64,000 nt of DNA from Streptomyces sp. S.PNR 29 (GTDB taxonomy: Bacteria > Actinomycetota > Actinomycetes > Streptomycetales > Streptomycetaceae). Of this stretch, positions 56,292 to 64,000 are shown one piece after another; the first letter of the stretch is position 1, and every line of letters begins with the position of its first letter. The stretch covers positions 29,198 through 93,197 of the forward strand of contig NZ_JANUQM010000016.1 in the NCBI RefSeq assembly GCF_030386795.1. Reading direction: 5' to 3'. Both the position numbers and the translations under genes were made by a program. Under the pieces are notes generated by a model. It was not told where the DNA came from and did no database searches. It saw only the letters and a program-made list of their open reading frames with translations.

Positions 56292-59200
56292 CTAGTTCTC
56301 GAGGTCCAGGGCGTCCAGCTCCTCGTCGCTCATACCGGCGACGAGGTCGATGCTGCGCAGGATCAGGTCCGCGTCGAGCGCGCCGGCCGCTTCGGCCGTC
56401 GGCGTCCGCCGGTCCAGTTCGGCCGCCATGTCGGCCAGTCGCGGTGCGTTGAACACGGCTTCGACGGGCAGGTCCACGCCGGTGCGCTGCTTCAGCAGGT
56501 TGGTCAGGCGGGTGGCGAGCAGTGAGTTGCCGCCGAGGGAGAAGAAGTCGGTCTTCACATCGATGCCGCCCAGCTGATCGGCCTCCAGCTGGAGCAGTTC
56601 CGCCCAGGCGGACAGCATCAGGCGCTCGGTGCCGGTGAGCGTCCCGTCCTGGGGTGCGTCTGCGGTGTTCGTACGGGGCACCGGCGCGGTTCCCGCGGGT
56701 CCTGCCGCGGCCGGTGCCGCGGGCCGGTGACCGACCCAGTAGCTCCGGCGGTCGAACGCGGTCAGCGGCAGCGGCACCAGGCGGCGTGGCCCGTCGTGGA
56801 GGGCCCGCCACGGCACGCGCGCGCCGCGCACCCAGAGCTCGGCGAGCCGCTCCAGGTCTCCGTCCGCGATGAGGCCGGTCAGGAAATCCGCGCCCCGGTG
56901 GCCGGACAGGAGCGTGCCCAGGGGGCCTGCGTCCTCGTCCGCGTTGCCCCGGTAGAGCGCCATGGCCCGGAAGCCGTCGTCGTCGGTCCCGTCCGCCAGG
57001 GCGTGGGCGAGTGCCTGCCGGAGTTCCGCCGGGGACGCGACCACCACGGCGAGCCGTTCGGGCAGCGCTTCCCGGCCCAGTTGCAGGGTGTAGGCGACGT
57101 CGGCGAGTCGCGCCGTGTCGTCATGCACCAGGTGGTCGTGCAACTCCTGTACCGCCGTCCGCAGCCGGTCGCGGTTCCTGGCGGACAGCACGACGAGCTG
57201 GGGCCCGCTGTCCGGTGCGGACTCCCCCGGTGCCTCGGGGCGCGGTGGTGCCTCGACGACCAGGCTGACGTGGCTGCCGCCCGCAGCGACCGAGTTGACG
57301 AGCGCGCGCAGGGGGGCCGGTGAGCCGTCCTCGGCCGCATCGCCGCGCGGTTCCCAGGGCGTCAGGCGGTCGCACAGCCTGAGCGGAGTGTCCGCCAGCT
57401 CCAGGTTGGGGTTGGGCGCGCCGGTGTCGACGAGGGGTGCCAGCTCCTGGTGCCGCAGTTGCAGGACGACCTTGGTGAGCTGGGCGATGCCGGAGGCGGC
57501 CTCGGGGTGGCCCAGGTTCGACTTCACGGTGCCCACCGGCACCGGTTCGGCCGAGTCGGCGAACACCTCGCGCAGGGCGCGCAGTTCGACCTCGTCGGCG
57601 AACGTCGTTCCGTTGGCCGCGGCCTCGACGTAGCCGATCGAGTCCGGTGTGGTGCCCGCCCGTTCCAGGGCTCGCCGCATCACGTCCACCTGTGTGCGAT
57701 GGCTCGGCGTCATGAAGCCGTTGGACCGGCCGGCGTGCATCGAGGCGGTGCTCTTGATGACGGCGTGGATCGTGTCCCCGTCGCGCAGGGCCGCGTCGAG
57801 CGGCTTGAGGAGTACGGCGCCCACGGCCTCGGCGGGCAGATAGCCGTCCCCGTCGCGGAAGCTGCGGCTGCCGGTGTGGCTGCCGAGCAGCTGCATCTCG
57901 TCCAGCGCCACGAACTTGTCCGGGTGCAGCGTGAGGTTGACGCCGCCGGCGAGGGCCAGTTCGCACTCCCCGCGCAGCAGGTCGGAGCAGGCGAGGTGGA
58001 CGGCCATCGCGGAGGACGTGCACATGCTGTCCACCGCCAGGCTGGGGCCCTGGAGTCCGAAGAAGTGCGAGACGCGATTGGCGATCAGGTTGTACGACGC
58101 GGAGGAGGTGAGCGCCGCGAGGACGGGGTCCGAGGCGTCCGCCCGGTACATCAGGTACGCGGCTCCGACGTACACGCCGACACGGCGGCCGTACCGCTCC
58201 TCGATGACGTCCTGTGTCACTCCGCTCTGCTCCAGCAGATGCCAGGCGGTCTCCAGGAACAGCCGCTGCTGCGGATCCATCGCCGCGGCCTCACGGGGGG
58301 AGATGCCGAAGTGCAGTGGGTCGAACCGGTCCACGCCGTCGAGGAACGCTCCCCACATGCCACGGCCCGTTTCCGCCGCACGGTCCGGCAGGTCCCAGCG
58401 GTCGGCCGGCACCTCGGTCACGCTGTCCCGGCCGGCCCGCAGATTGGCCCAGAAGGCGTCCAGGTCGTCGGCGTGCGGGTAACGGCCGCTGATCCCGATG
58501 ACCGCGATCTCCTCGCCGCCGGAGCGGCGGACCGCCCGGCCGGCGGCGGGGTGGGCCGGGGGCGCCGGTGCGCGTTCCGCGTCGCCCTCGGCGGAGTGGG
58601 CGCGGGTCGGCCGGGGGGTGCGCGGCTCGCCCAGCAGGGTGCGCAGGGCCTGGGTGTGCTGTTCGGCGAGGGCCTGCGCCAGCCGGCGGACGGTCTGCAC
58701 CTCGAAGAGCAGGGTCCGGGACAGCGGGCCGAAGGTCTCCTCCAGCCGGGAGGTCAGATTGACCGCCATGACGGAGTCCATGCCGTACCGCTCCAGCGGT
58801 GTGTCGGCATCGACGCGCTCGGGGGCGAGCTTGAGGGCTGCCGCCACCATGCGCCGCAGGTGTTTCACGGCCCTCTCCTCCAGGCCGCGGACCTCGTCGG
58901 CCGCCTCGGGAGCGCGGACCGTGGCGGCTTGTGCGGCGGCGGGCGGGGCGTCGACCGGGTGTGCGGCGGGAGGGGTGAGGTCATGGCCCGGGAACCGGGA
59001 CAGCAGCTCACGTCGCCGGCCGGCGACGACCAGCAGCGTGCCGGCTTCGGAGCCCGGGCCGTCCGTGGTCAGCGCCCATCGCAGGGTCGCCAGCCCACGA
59101 GCGGTGTCCAGCGGCGCGAGCCCGAGGCCGCGCAGTTGTTCCCGCACGGGCCCGTCGGCCCCCATGCCGCCCTCGTCCCAGAACGGCCAGCCGACGGACA

Positions 59201-62200
59201 GCGTCCTGCCGTGGCGCAGTCCGGCCTCGACGAGTCGGGTGCGGTAGGCGGCGTAGCCGTCCATGAAGGCGTTGGCCGCGGCGTAGTCGGCCTGTCCCGG
59301 GTTCCCGAAGGCCCCGCCGATCGACGAGAAGCACACGAACAGGTCCAGCGGCTGGTGTTCGGTCAGCTCGTCGAGGTGGACCAGCCCGGAGACCTTCGGT
59401 GCCAGAACGGTCTGGAGCTCTTCGGGGCTCTTGCGCAGGATGAACTTGTCGTCGATGACGCCGGCGCTGTGCAGGACGCCGGTCAACGGCCCGTGGTTGT
59501 CGGCGATGTGCTCCAGCAGCCGGCCGACGGCGGCCCGGTCGGACACGTCGGTGCGCCGGTAGTCCACGGTCAGGCCCGCCGCGCGCAGTGCGCCCAGCGC
59601 CTCGCGCCGCTCCTCGTCCAGCGGTGACCGCCCGGCGAGTACGACCGTGGCGTGACCGACCGCCGCGGCGATGTCCTTGGCCACGAGCAGCCCGAGTGCC
59701 CCGGCGCCCCCGGTGACCAGGTAGACGCCGTCCTCCTTCCAGGGAGCGCGCGCCGTCCCGGCCGGGTCGGCCTCCGCCAGGCGCACGACGTACCGCTGTC
59801 CGTCCCGGTGGCGCACCTCCGGCTCCAGGATCCCGGTGCTCTCGGCCGCCAGGCGGGCGGCGACGGCGGCGGGGGACGCGCCGTCGAGGCATTCCACGTA
59901 CTGGGTGTGCAGGAGGGACTGTTCGAGCTGAGCCGACTTCAGCAGTCCGGCCAGCCCGCGGAAGCAGCCGAGGCGCTCCCGTTCGAGGCCGGTCTCCGGC
60001 CCGCCCACCAGGGCGACCTGGAACAGCGTCGGCCGTCGTACGCCTCGTTCGAGGAGTTCGCGGACGAGGGTGAAGACGTGCCGCGTCAGCTGGGTGTACT
60101 GACGGTCCAGCGCGGTGTCCTCGACCTCGACGAAGTGACACACAGCGCGGGCGGGCAGGGCTGCCCGGAACGCGTCGCGCTCTCCGGCGGCGACACGGCC
60201 GACCAGGACCACGTGCTGCTCGGAGAAGCGCTCCGGCCCGGTGGCGTCCGCGGCTCCCTCCCGGGGGGCCTCGTCCTCGCCGGCCCAGACAGGGCGCAGG
60301 AGCAGCACTTCGTCGGTGTCGGGGGTGTCGTCGGGCCGTCGGACCGTCCGGTCGCCGCCGAGGCCGCCGGAAGTGTCCTGGCCGGTCCGCGGGGTGTCCG
60401 CCCGCTGCGGCGGGGCGAGGGGGGCGAGCGGGGTGTCGGGTTCCGCGGTGTCCAGGTCCACCCAGCACCGCTCACGTGCGAAGGGGTAGCCGGGCAGGCT
60501 GATGCGGCGGGCCGACGCGGCCGAGGGGTGCACGGTCTCCCACTCCACCGTCGCGCCCGCCGCCCACAGGGCCAGCAGTGTGTCGTGCCGTCCGTGCCGG
60601 GACCAGGCGGTCACCGCCGCCCGAAGCGCCTCGCCGTCGGTCTCCCGGTGAGGCGGCACGGTGTCCCGAACCCATACACCGCCGTGCCCCGGGTCCGTGA
60701 CGAACGACTCCAGCACGGCCCGGGCGGCGGCCAGGGAGGGCGCGGCGAACGCGAGGCGCTCCTCCAGCTCCATGCGGCCGGTCTGCAGTGTCCACGCGAC
60801 ATGGGGCAGGTCGCCCTCGTCGAGCTCCCCCAGCCGGTCGCGCAGCCGTCGAGCCGACTCGACGAGCTGGGCCTCGGTGCGCGCGGACAGCACGATCAGT
60901 GAGGGCCGGTCGTCGGCGGAAACCGCCGCGGGCGGCGCCGGCGGATCGTACTCGGCGATGACCACGTGGGCGTTCGAACCGCCGCCGCCGAAGCTGGAGA
61001 CACCGGCGATCCTGGGGAGCGCCCGGTGCGTCCCGTCGGTCTCCAGCGTGGGCCGTTCCCAGGACTCCAGGCGCTGCTGGACGTGGAACGGTGTGCGGGC
61101 GAAGTCGATGTGCGGGTTGAGGGTGCCGGAGTGCAGGCTCGGCACCAGCTCCGCGTGCCGCATCTGCAGCAGCACCTTGGTGACGCCGGCGATGCCCGCC
61201 GCGCTCTCGGCGTGGCCGATGTTCGACTTGACCGATCCGATCGCACAGCGCCGTGGTCGGCCGCCCGCCCGGCGGAAGGCGCCGTCGAGTCCGGCGATCT
61301 CGATCGGGTCGCCGAGGGAGGTCCCGGTGCCGTGTGCCTCCAGGTAGCTGACGGCACGGGGGTCGACGCCGGCGGCGGCGAACGCGTCCGCGATGACCTC
61401 GCCCTGTGCCACGGGTGTGGGCACGGAGTAGCCCGAGGTGCGACCGCCGTGGTTCAGGGCGGTTCCCTTGATCACGCCGTAGATGTGGTCCCCGTCGGCG
61501 ACGGCCCGCTCCAGCGGTTTCAGCAGGACCGCCCCGACGCCCTCGCCGGGCACGTAGCCGTCGCCGCCGGCGCCGAAGCTGCGGCAGCGGCCGTCGGTGG
61601 ACAGGAACTGGCGCTGGCTCAGCATCAGGTACTTGTTCGGGTGCGGGCTGAGGTTCACGCCGCCGGCGATCGCCGCCCCGCACTGGCCGCTTCTGATGGC
61701 CTCGCAGGCGAGGTGGATCGCGGTCAGCGAGGAGGAGCACATGGTGTCGACCGCCATGCTCGGCCCGTGGAAGTCGTAGAAGTACGAGACCCGGTTGGCG
61801 ACCGTGGCGGCGCTGCCCCACAGGGCGACCGGCCGTCCGCGTTCCTGCGCCTGCGCGCCGTAGAGCTGGTACTCCTGGTACATCACGCCGACGAACACGC
61901 CCACCTTCGCGGCGCGGGACAGCCGGTCGCCGGTGTATCCGGCGTCCTCCAGCACATGGTGGGCGCACTGGAGGAACAGCCGCTCCTGCGGGTCCAGGTG
62001 TTCGGCCTCCAGCAGCGAGATGTTGAAGAACAGCGGGTCGAACCGGTCGATGTCGTCCAGGAAGCCGCCCCATCGGCCGGGCACCGGGCCACCGCCGTCG
62101 GCGTAGCGGCGGTGGTTCCAGCGCTCGGCGGGCACCTCCCGGATGCAGTCGCGGCCGGAGCGCAGGTTCTCCCAGAACGCGTCCAGGTCCGCTGCCTCCG

Positions 62201-64000
62201 GGTAGCGGCCGCTGACTCCCACGACCGCGATGTCGAGGGGCGCGCCCGCCGCCGGTCGGTGCGTGGGCTCGCCGAGGGTCCTGTCCTCGGTCGCCCCGCG
62301 GAGGTCCGGCTCGGGCGTCGAGGCGGTTTCCCGGGCCTGCTCCGCGCCGGGCGCGGCCTGCGGCAGTACGCGGGTGCTCAGCCCGGACAGGTCCACGCAG
62401 ACCCGGCCGTGCTGGTCGAAGAGCGTGACGTCCAGCCGGGCCGCGGCGGTGTCCGTTCCGCTGTCGGGCCGGTGCCTGATCCAGGCATAGGACCGGGTCG
62501 GCGTGGCGGCGGCCACATCGAGGCGTTCCAGGGCGAAGGGCAGGGCCAGGCCGGCGCCACGGCCGTCCGCCGGCCCTGCTCCCAGCCAGAGGCCGATCGT
62601 CGCCTGCAGGGCGCCGTCGAGGACGGCGGGGTGCAGCAGCCGGTCGTCGAGCCGTTCGACCGTCGGCAGGCTCAGCTCGGCCAGCACCTGGGGGCGTCCG
62701 CTGTCGTCGACGCCGATGCCAAGGTGTGCGAGCGAGCGCTGCGCCGGGCCGTAGTCCAGGCCCAGGCCGGCATACACGTCGTAGACGTGCGCCGCGCTGA
62801 GCGTGCGCTGTGCGCAGGCGGCGCGTACGTCCTCCAGACGGGGCAGGTCCGGCCGGCCGGCGGGGCTGACACTCGCGCGGCCCTGGCTGCACACCGCGTC
62901 ACCGTCTGCCGTGTCCGGACAGTGGATCACGAACTCGCAGCCGCCGGGTGTGGTCCGTACGGTCACGCGCAGTTCCAGCCCGTCCGGGCCGCAGACGGCG
63001 GGCCGCAGCCATACGACGTCGGTCAGCTGTACGGCGTCGCTGTTCTCCCGGCCGAGGAACCTCGTCACGGCCGCGCGCGCCATCTCCAGGTGGGCGACTC
63101 CGGGCAGGACGCGAACGCCTCGCACCTGGTGGTCGCGCAGGTACGGCTCGCTGCCGTTCAGGCGGGTCCGGTAGGTGACGCCCGTCGCGTCGGACTCGGT
63201 CGTCTCGTGGAGCATCGGGTGCGGCGCCCGCGGTCCGGGCGCGGCGACGGAGTCCTGGGTGCCGGGCTGCCGGGGCGGGAGGGGGGTGGATGCCTCGGCG
63301 CCGCTTGCGGTGTGCGCGAGGTGGGCGGACACGGCGGACACGGTCCGGTGCTCGACGAAGTCGGCGGAGGTGAGCGTGGTCCCGAAGCGGGCGTTGAGCC
63401 GGTCGGCGAGGCGGGCGAGGCCGGTCCAGTCGAGTCCGAAGTCCCGCAGTTCGGCGTCCGGGTCCACGTCCTGCGCCGATACGTCCAGCAGTGCGGCGAC
63501 CTCGTCCACGACGGCGCTGCGCAGGACGGACGGTCGGTCCGCGGGAGCGGTGCCGCGGTCCGGCTCGGCGGCGGTTTTGTCGCCACCGTCGAGGACGGTG
63601 GCAGGCCGGTCCGCCGGGACCTGGCCCTCCAGCCACGCCGCAAGCTCCGCGATCGACCCGTGCTCGAACATCACCGTCGGCGACAAGGACACCGACAGCC
63701 GCTCCTCCAACTCGGCCACCAACGCCAACAGATCCGCCGACCCCAACCCCAACTCGTAATAACCCACCGCAACATCCACACCCGACGACGGCACCCCCAA
63801 CCTCACCGCCACCAGATCCCGCACCACCCCCACCAGATCCCCACCCACCGACACCGGCCCCGCCACCACCTCACGCACAGGCTCGCCCCCGACATCGGAG
63901 GCCGCCACAGGCCGGTCCGCCGGGACCTGGCCCTCCAGCCACGCCGCAAGCTCCGCGATCGACCCGTGCTCGAACATCACCGTCGGCGACAAGGACACCG
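56292..64000 (-). CDS. Partial trans-AT PKS: ...ACP-ACP-ACP*-DH-KS-KR-ACP-KS0-T (N-terminus outside window)
   Basis: 2568 codons visible; the frame is open to the right edge, so the start is missing. Approximate residues counted from the edge: end of one ACP 1-20; ACP 50-122 (LGLGSADLL); ACP-like 150-228 with GLDW, Trp at the phosphopantetheine Ser position; DH 255-530 (HQVRGVRVLP, DGALQ); KS1 588-1016 (Cys752); KR 1190-1690 (TGGAGALG, active Ser and Tyr); ACP near 1740 (GMDS); KS2 1833-2253 (Cys1992); T near 2489 (LGGNS). KS2 has Ala in place of the first His (motif AAANGTT instead of AHGTGT), so it is a non-elongating KS0. The final T is PCP-like and feeds the C1 domain of the next gene, 15 bp downstream. 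The DH follows the tandem ACPs and has no ACP of its own before the next KS. The protein probably acts late, just before the serine module. Confidence 0.9.
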   Translation of the reverse strand, partial: VSLSPTVMFEHGSIAELAAWLEGQVPADRPVAASDVGGEPVREVVAGPVSVGGDLVGVVRDLVAVRLGVPSSGVDVAVGYYELGLGSADLLALVAELEERLSVSLSPTVMFEHGSIAELAAWLEGQVPADRPATVLDGGDKTAAEPDRGTAPADRPSVLRSAVVDEVAALLDVSAQDVDPDAELRDFGLDWTGLARLADRLNARFGTTLTSADFVEHRTVSAVSAHLAHTASGAEASTPLPPRQPGTQDSVAAPGPRAPHPMLHETTESDATGVTYRTRLNGSEPYLRDHQVRGVRVLPGVAHLEMARAAVTRFLGRENSDAVQLTDVVWLRPAVCGPDGLELRVTVRTTPGGCEFVIHCPDTADGDAVCSQGRASVSPAGRPDLPRLEDVRAACAQRTLSAAHVYDVYAGLGLDYGPAQRSLAHLGIGVDDSGRPQVLAELSLPTVERLDDRLLHPAVLDGALQATIGLWLGAGPADGRGAGLALPFALERLDVAAATPTRSYAWIRHRPDSGTDTAAARLDVTLFDQHGRVCVDLSGLSTRVLPQAAPGAEQARETASTPEPDLRGATEDRTLGEPTHRPAAGAPLDIAVVGVSGRYPEAADLDAFWENLRSGRDCIREVPAERWNHRRYADGGGPVPGRWGGFLDDIDRFDPLFFNISLLEAEHLDPQERLFLQCAHHVLEDAGYTGDRLSRAAKVGVFVGVMYQEYQLYGAQAQERGRPVALWGSAATVANRVSYFYDFHGPSMAVDTMCSSSLTAIHLACEAIRSGQCGAAIAGGVNLSPHPNKYLMLSQRQFLSTDGRCRSFGAGGDGYVPGEGVGAVLLKPLERAVADGDHIYGVIKGTALNHGGRTSGYSVPTPVAQGEVIADAFAAAGVDPRAVSYLEAHGTGTSLGDPIEIAGLDGAFRRAGGRPRRCAIGSVKSNIGHAESAAGIAGVTKVLLQMRHAELVPSLHSGTLNPHIDFARTPFHVQQRLESWERPTLETDGTHRALPRIAGVSSFGGGGSNAHVVIAEYDPPAPPAAVSADDRPSLIVLSARTEAQLVESARRLRDRLGELDEGDLPHVAWTLQTGRMELEERLAFAAPSLAAARAVLESFVTDPGHGGVWVRDTVPPHRETDGEALRAAVTAWSRHGRHDTLLALWAAGATVEWETVHPSAASARRISLPGYPFARERCWVDLDTAEPDTPLAPLAPPQRADTPRTGQDTSGGLGGDRTVRRPDDTPDTDEVLLLRPVWAGEDEAPREGAADATGPERFSEQHVVLVGRVAAGERDAFRAALPARAVCHFVEVEDTALDRQYTQLTRHVFTLVRELLERGVRRPTLFQVALVGGPETGLERERLGCFRGLAGLLKSAQLEQSLLHTQYVECLDGASPAAVAARLAAESTGILEPEVRHRDGQRYVVRLAEADPAGTARAPWKEDGVYLVTGGAGALGLLVAKDIAAAVGHATVVLAGRSPLDEERREALGALRAAGLTVDYRRTDVSDRAAVGRLLEHIADNHGPLTGVLHSAGVIDDKFILRKSPEELQTVLAPKVSGLVHLDELTEHQPLDLFVCFSSIGGAFGNPGQADYAAANAFMDGYAAYRTRLVEAGLRHGRTLSVGWPFWDEGGMGADGPVREQLRGLGLAPLDTARGLATLRWALTTDGPGSEAGTLLVVAGRRRELLSRFPGHDLTPPAAHPVDAPPAAAQAATVRAPEAADEVRGLEERAVKHLRRMVAAALKLAPERVDADTPLERYGMDSVMAVNLTSRLEETFGPLSRTLLFEVQTVRRLAQALAEQHTQALRTLLGEPRTPRPTRAHSAEGDAERAPAPPAHPAAGRAVRRSGGEEIAVIGISGRYPHADDLDAFWANLRAGRDSVTEVPADRWDLPDRAAETGRGMWGAFLDGVDRFDPLHFGISPREAAAMDPQQRLFLETAWHLLEQSGVTQDVIEERYGRRVGVYVGAAYLMYRADASDPVLAALTSSASYNLIANRVSHFFGLQGPSLAVDSMCTSSAMAVHLACSDLLRGECELALAGGVNLTLHPDKFVALDEMQLLGSHTGSRSFRDGDGYLPAEAVGAVLLKPLDAALRDGDTIHAVIKSTASMHAGRSNGFMTPSHRTQVDVMRRALERAGTTPDSIGYVEAAANGTTFADEVELRALREVFADSAEPVPVGTVKSNLGHPEAASGIAQLTKVVLQLRHQELAPLVDTGAPNPNLELADTPLRLCDRLTPWEPRGDAAEDGSPAPLRALVNSVAAGGSHVSLVVEAPPRPEAPGESAPDSGPQLVVLSARNRDRLRTAVQELHDHLVHDDTARLADVAYTLQLGREALPERLAVVVASPAELRQALAHALADGTDDDGFRAMALYRGNADEDAGPLGTLLSGHRGADFLTGLIADGDLERLAELWVRGARVPWRALHDGPRRLVPLPLTAFDRRSYWVGHRPAAPAAAGPAGTAPVPRTNTADAPQDGTLTGTERLMLSAWAELLQLEADQLGGIDVKTDFFSLGGNSLLATRLTNLLKQRTGVDLPVEAVFNAPRLADMAAELDRRTPTAEAAGALDADLILRSIDLVAGMSDEELDALDLEN
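57234..58511 (-). other. Non-elongating ketosynthase (KS0), His to Ala
   Basis: The second KS of the partial PKS keeps the active Cys (SMCTSS) and the second His (NLGH), but the first His of HGTGT is missing (AAANGTT). Such domains translocate the chain without decarboxylative extension. It hands the chain to the T domain that feeds the serine module. Confidence 0.8.
63315..63551 (-). other. ACP-like domain with Trp in place of the attachment serine
   Basis: Third carrier-like domain of the partial PKS. DFGLDWTGL has TGG (Trp) where TCG (Ser) would give GLDS; one base change explains it. It directly precedes the DH domain. It cannot be phosphopantetheinylated. Confidence 0.75.
63602..64000 (-). 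repeat. Tandem ACP repeat, 306-bp period
   Basis: Bases 63602-63694 are identical to 63908-64000 (93 bp, up to the window edge) with a 306-bp (102-codon) period. Both copies code for the last helices of an ACP plus the following linker, so at least two near-identical ACPs lie in tandem. Between them Leu is mostly TTG, unlike the CTG/CTC of the neighbouring DNA, which suggests a recent duplication or import. Confidence 0.9.

Noticed and set aside
63602..64000. Tandem ACPs as a beta-branching (HMGS) site
   Set aside because: No HMG synthase, ECH or decarboxylating KS is in the window and the ACPs lack the Trp flag usual for such carriers. The region outside the window could change this.

Overview
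The window is one contiguous piece of a large trans-acyltransferase (trans-AT) polyketide synthase / nonribosomal peptide synthetase hybrid gene cluster. Very high GC, strong G/C third-position bias, GTG starts and the domain types point to an actinomycete, most likely Streptomyces. Every gene I can support lies on the minus strand, so transcription runs from the right edge to the left. The long plus-strand reading frames are shadows of these high-GC genes.

In transcription order: (1) 56292-64000, a PKS protein cut by the right edge: ACP-ACP-ACP*(Ser to Trp)-DH-KS-KR-ACP-KS0-T. (2) 45678-56276, an NRPS: C-A(Ser)-T-C-A(unknown)-N-MT-T-C*, continuing in frame into a complete cytochrome P450. 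(3) 44649-45389, a short-chain dehydrogenase, and (4) 43466-44575, a SIS-domain protein; a 345-bp spacer with a hairpin and a MITE-like inverted repeat follows. (5) 28511-43120, a three-module PKS: KS-(AT relic)-DH-KR-ACP, KS-DH-KR-ACP, KS-DH-KR-MT-ACP. (6) 25047-28514, a loading NRPS: formyltransferase-(C remnant)-A(Gly)-T. (7) 23857-25050, a PP-loop ATP pyrophosphatase. (8) 21196-23835, KS-(AT relic)-ACP. (9) 3261-21122, a 5953-residue protein: KS-(ACP-like)-KR-MT-ACP-C-A(Gly)-T-KS-DH-KR-ACP-KS-KR-ACP-KS0. (10) 28-3264, the discrete AT-AT-enoylreductase that supplies extender units.

The parts fit an oxazolomycin/inthomycin/conglobatin-type pathway. Glycine is loaded and N-formylated (25047-28514) and extended once without reduction (21196-23835). 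The PP-loop enzyme is the candidate for cyclodehydration to an oxazol-5-yl-acetyl thioester. Three dehydrating modules, the last C-methylating (28511-43120), and a KR-MT module (start of 3261-21122) then give, by colinearity, a 3-hydroxy-2,2,4-trimethyl-10-(oxazol-5-yl)deca-4,6,8-trienoyl chain, which is the acyl half of inthomycin and oxazolomycin. A glycine module follows, again as in oxazolomycin. The late part adds serine and then, apparently, an N-methylated residue whose A-domain code (D-V-P-H-E-A-L-P-V) I cannot match. It ends in a condensation-like domain without its catalytic His, fused to a P450.

Unusual points: the NRPS-P450 fusion with an internal ribosome binding site but no stop codon; two AT relics inside a trans-AT line; two ACP-like domains without the phosphopantetheine serine (Val, Trp); two KS0 domains; a near-identical tandem ACP repeat with different codon use at the right edge; and a MITE-like element that supplies the stop codon of the SIS gene. 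No thioesterase, regulator, transporter, methoxymalonyl-ACP genes, phosphopantetheinyl transferase or RNA gene is visible here; they may lie outside the window.
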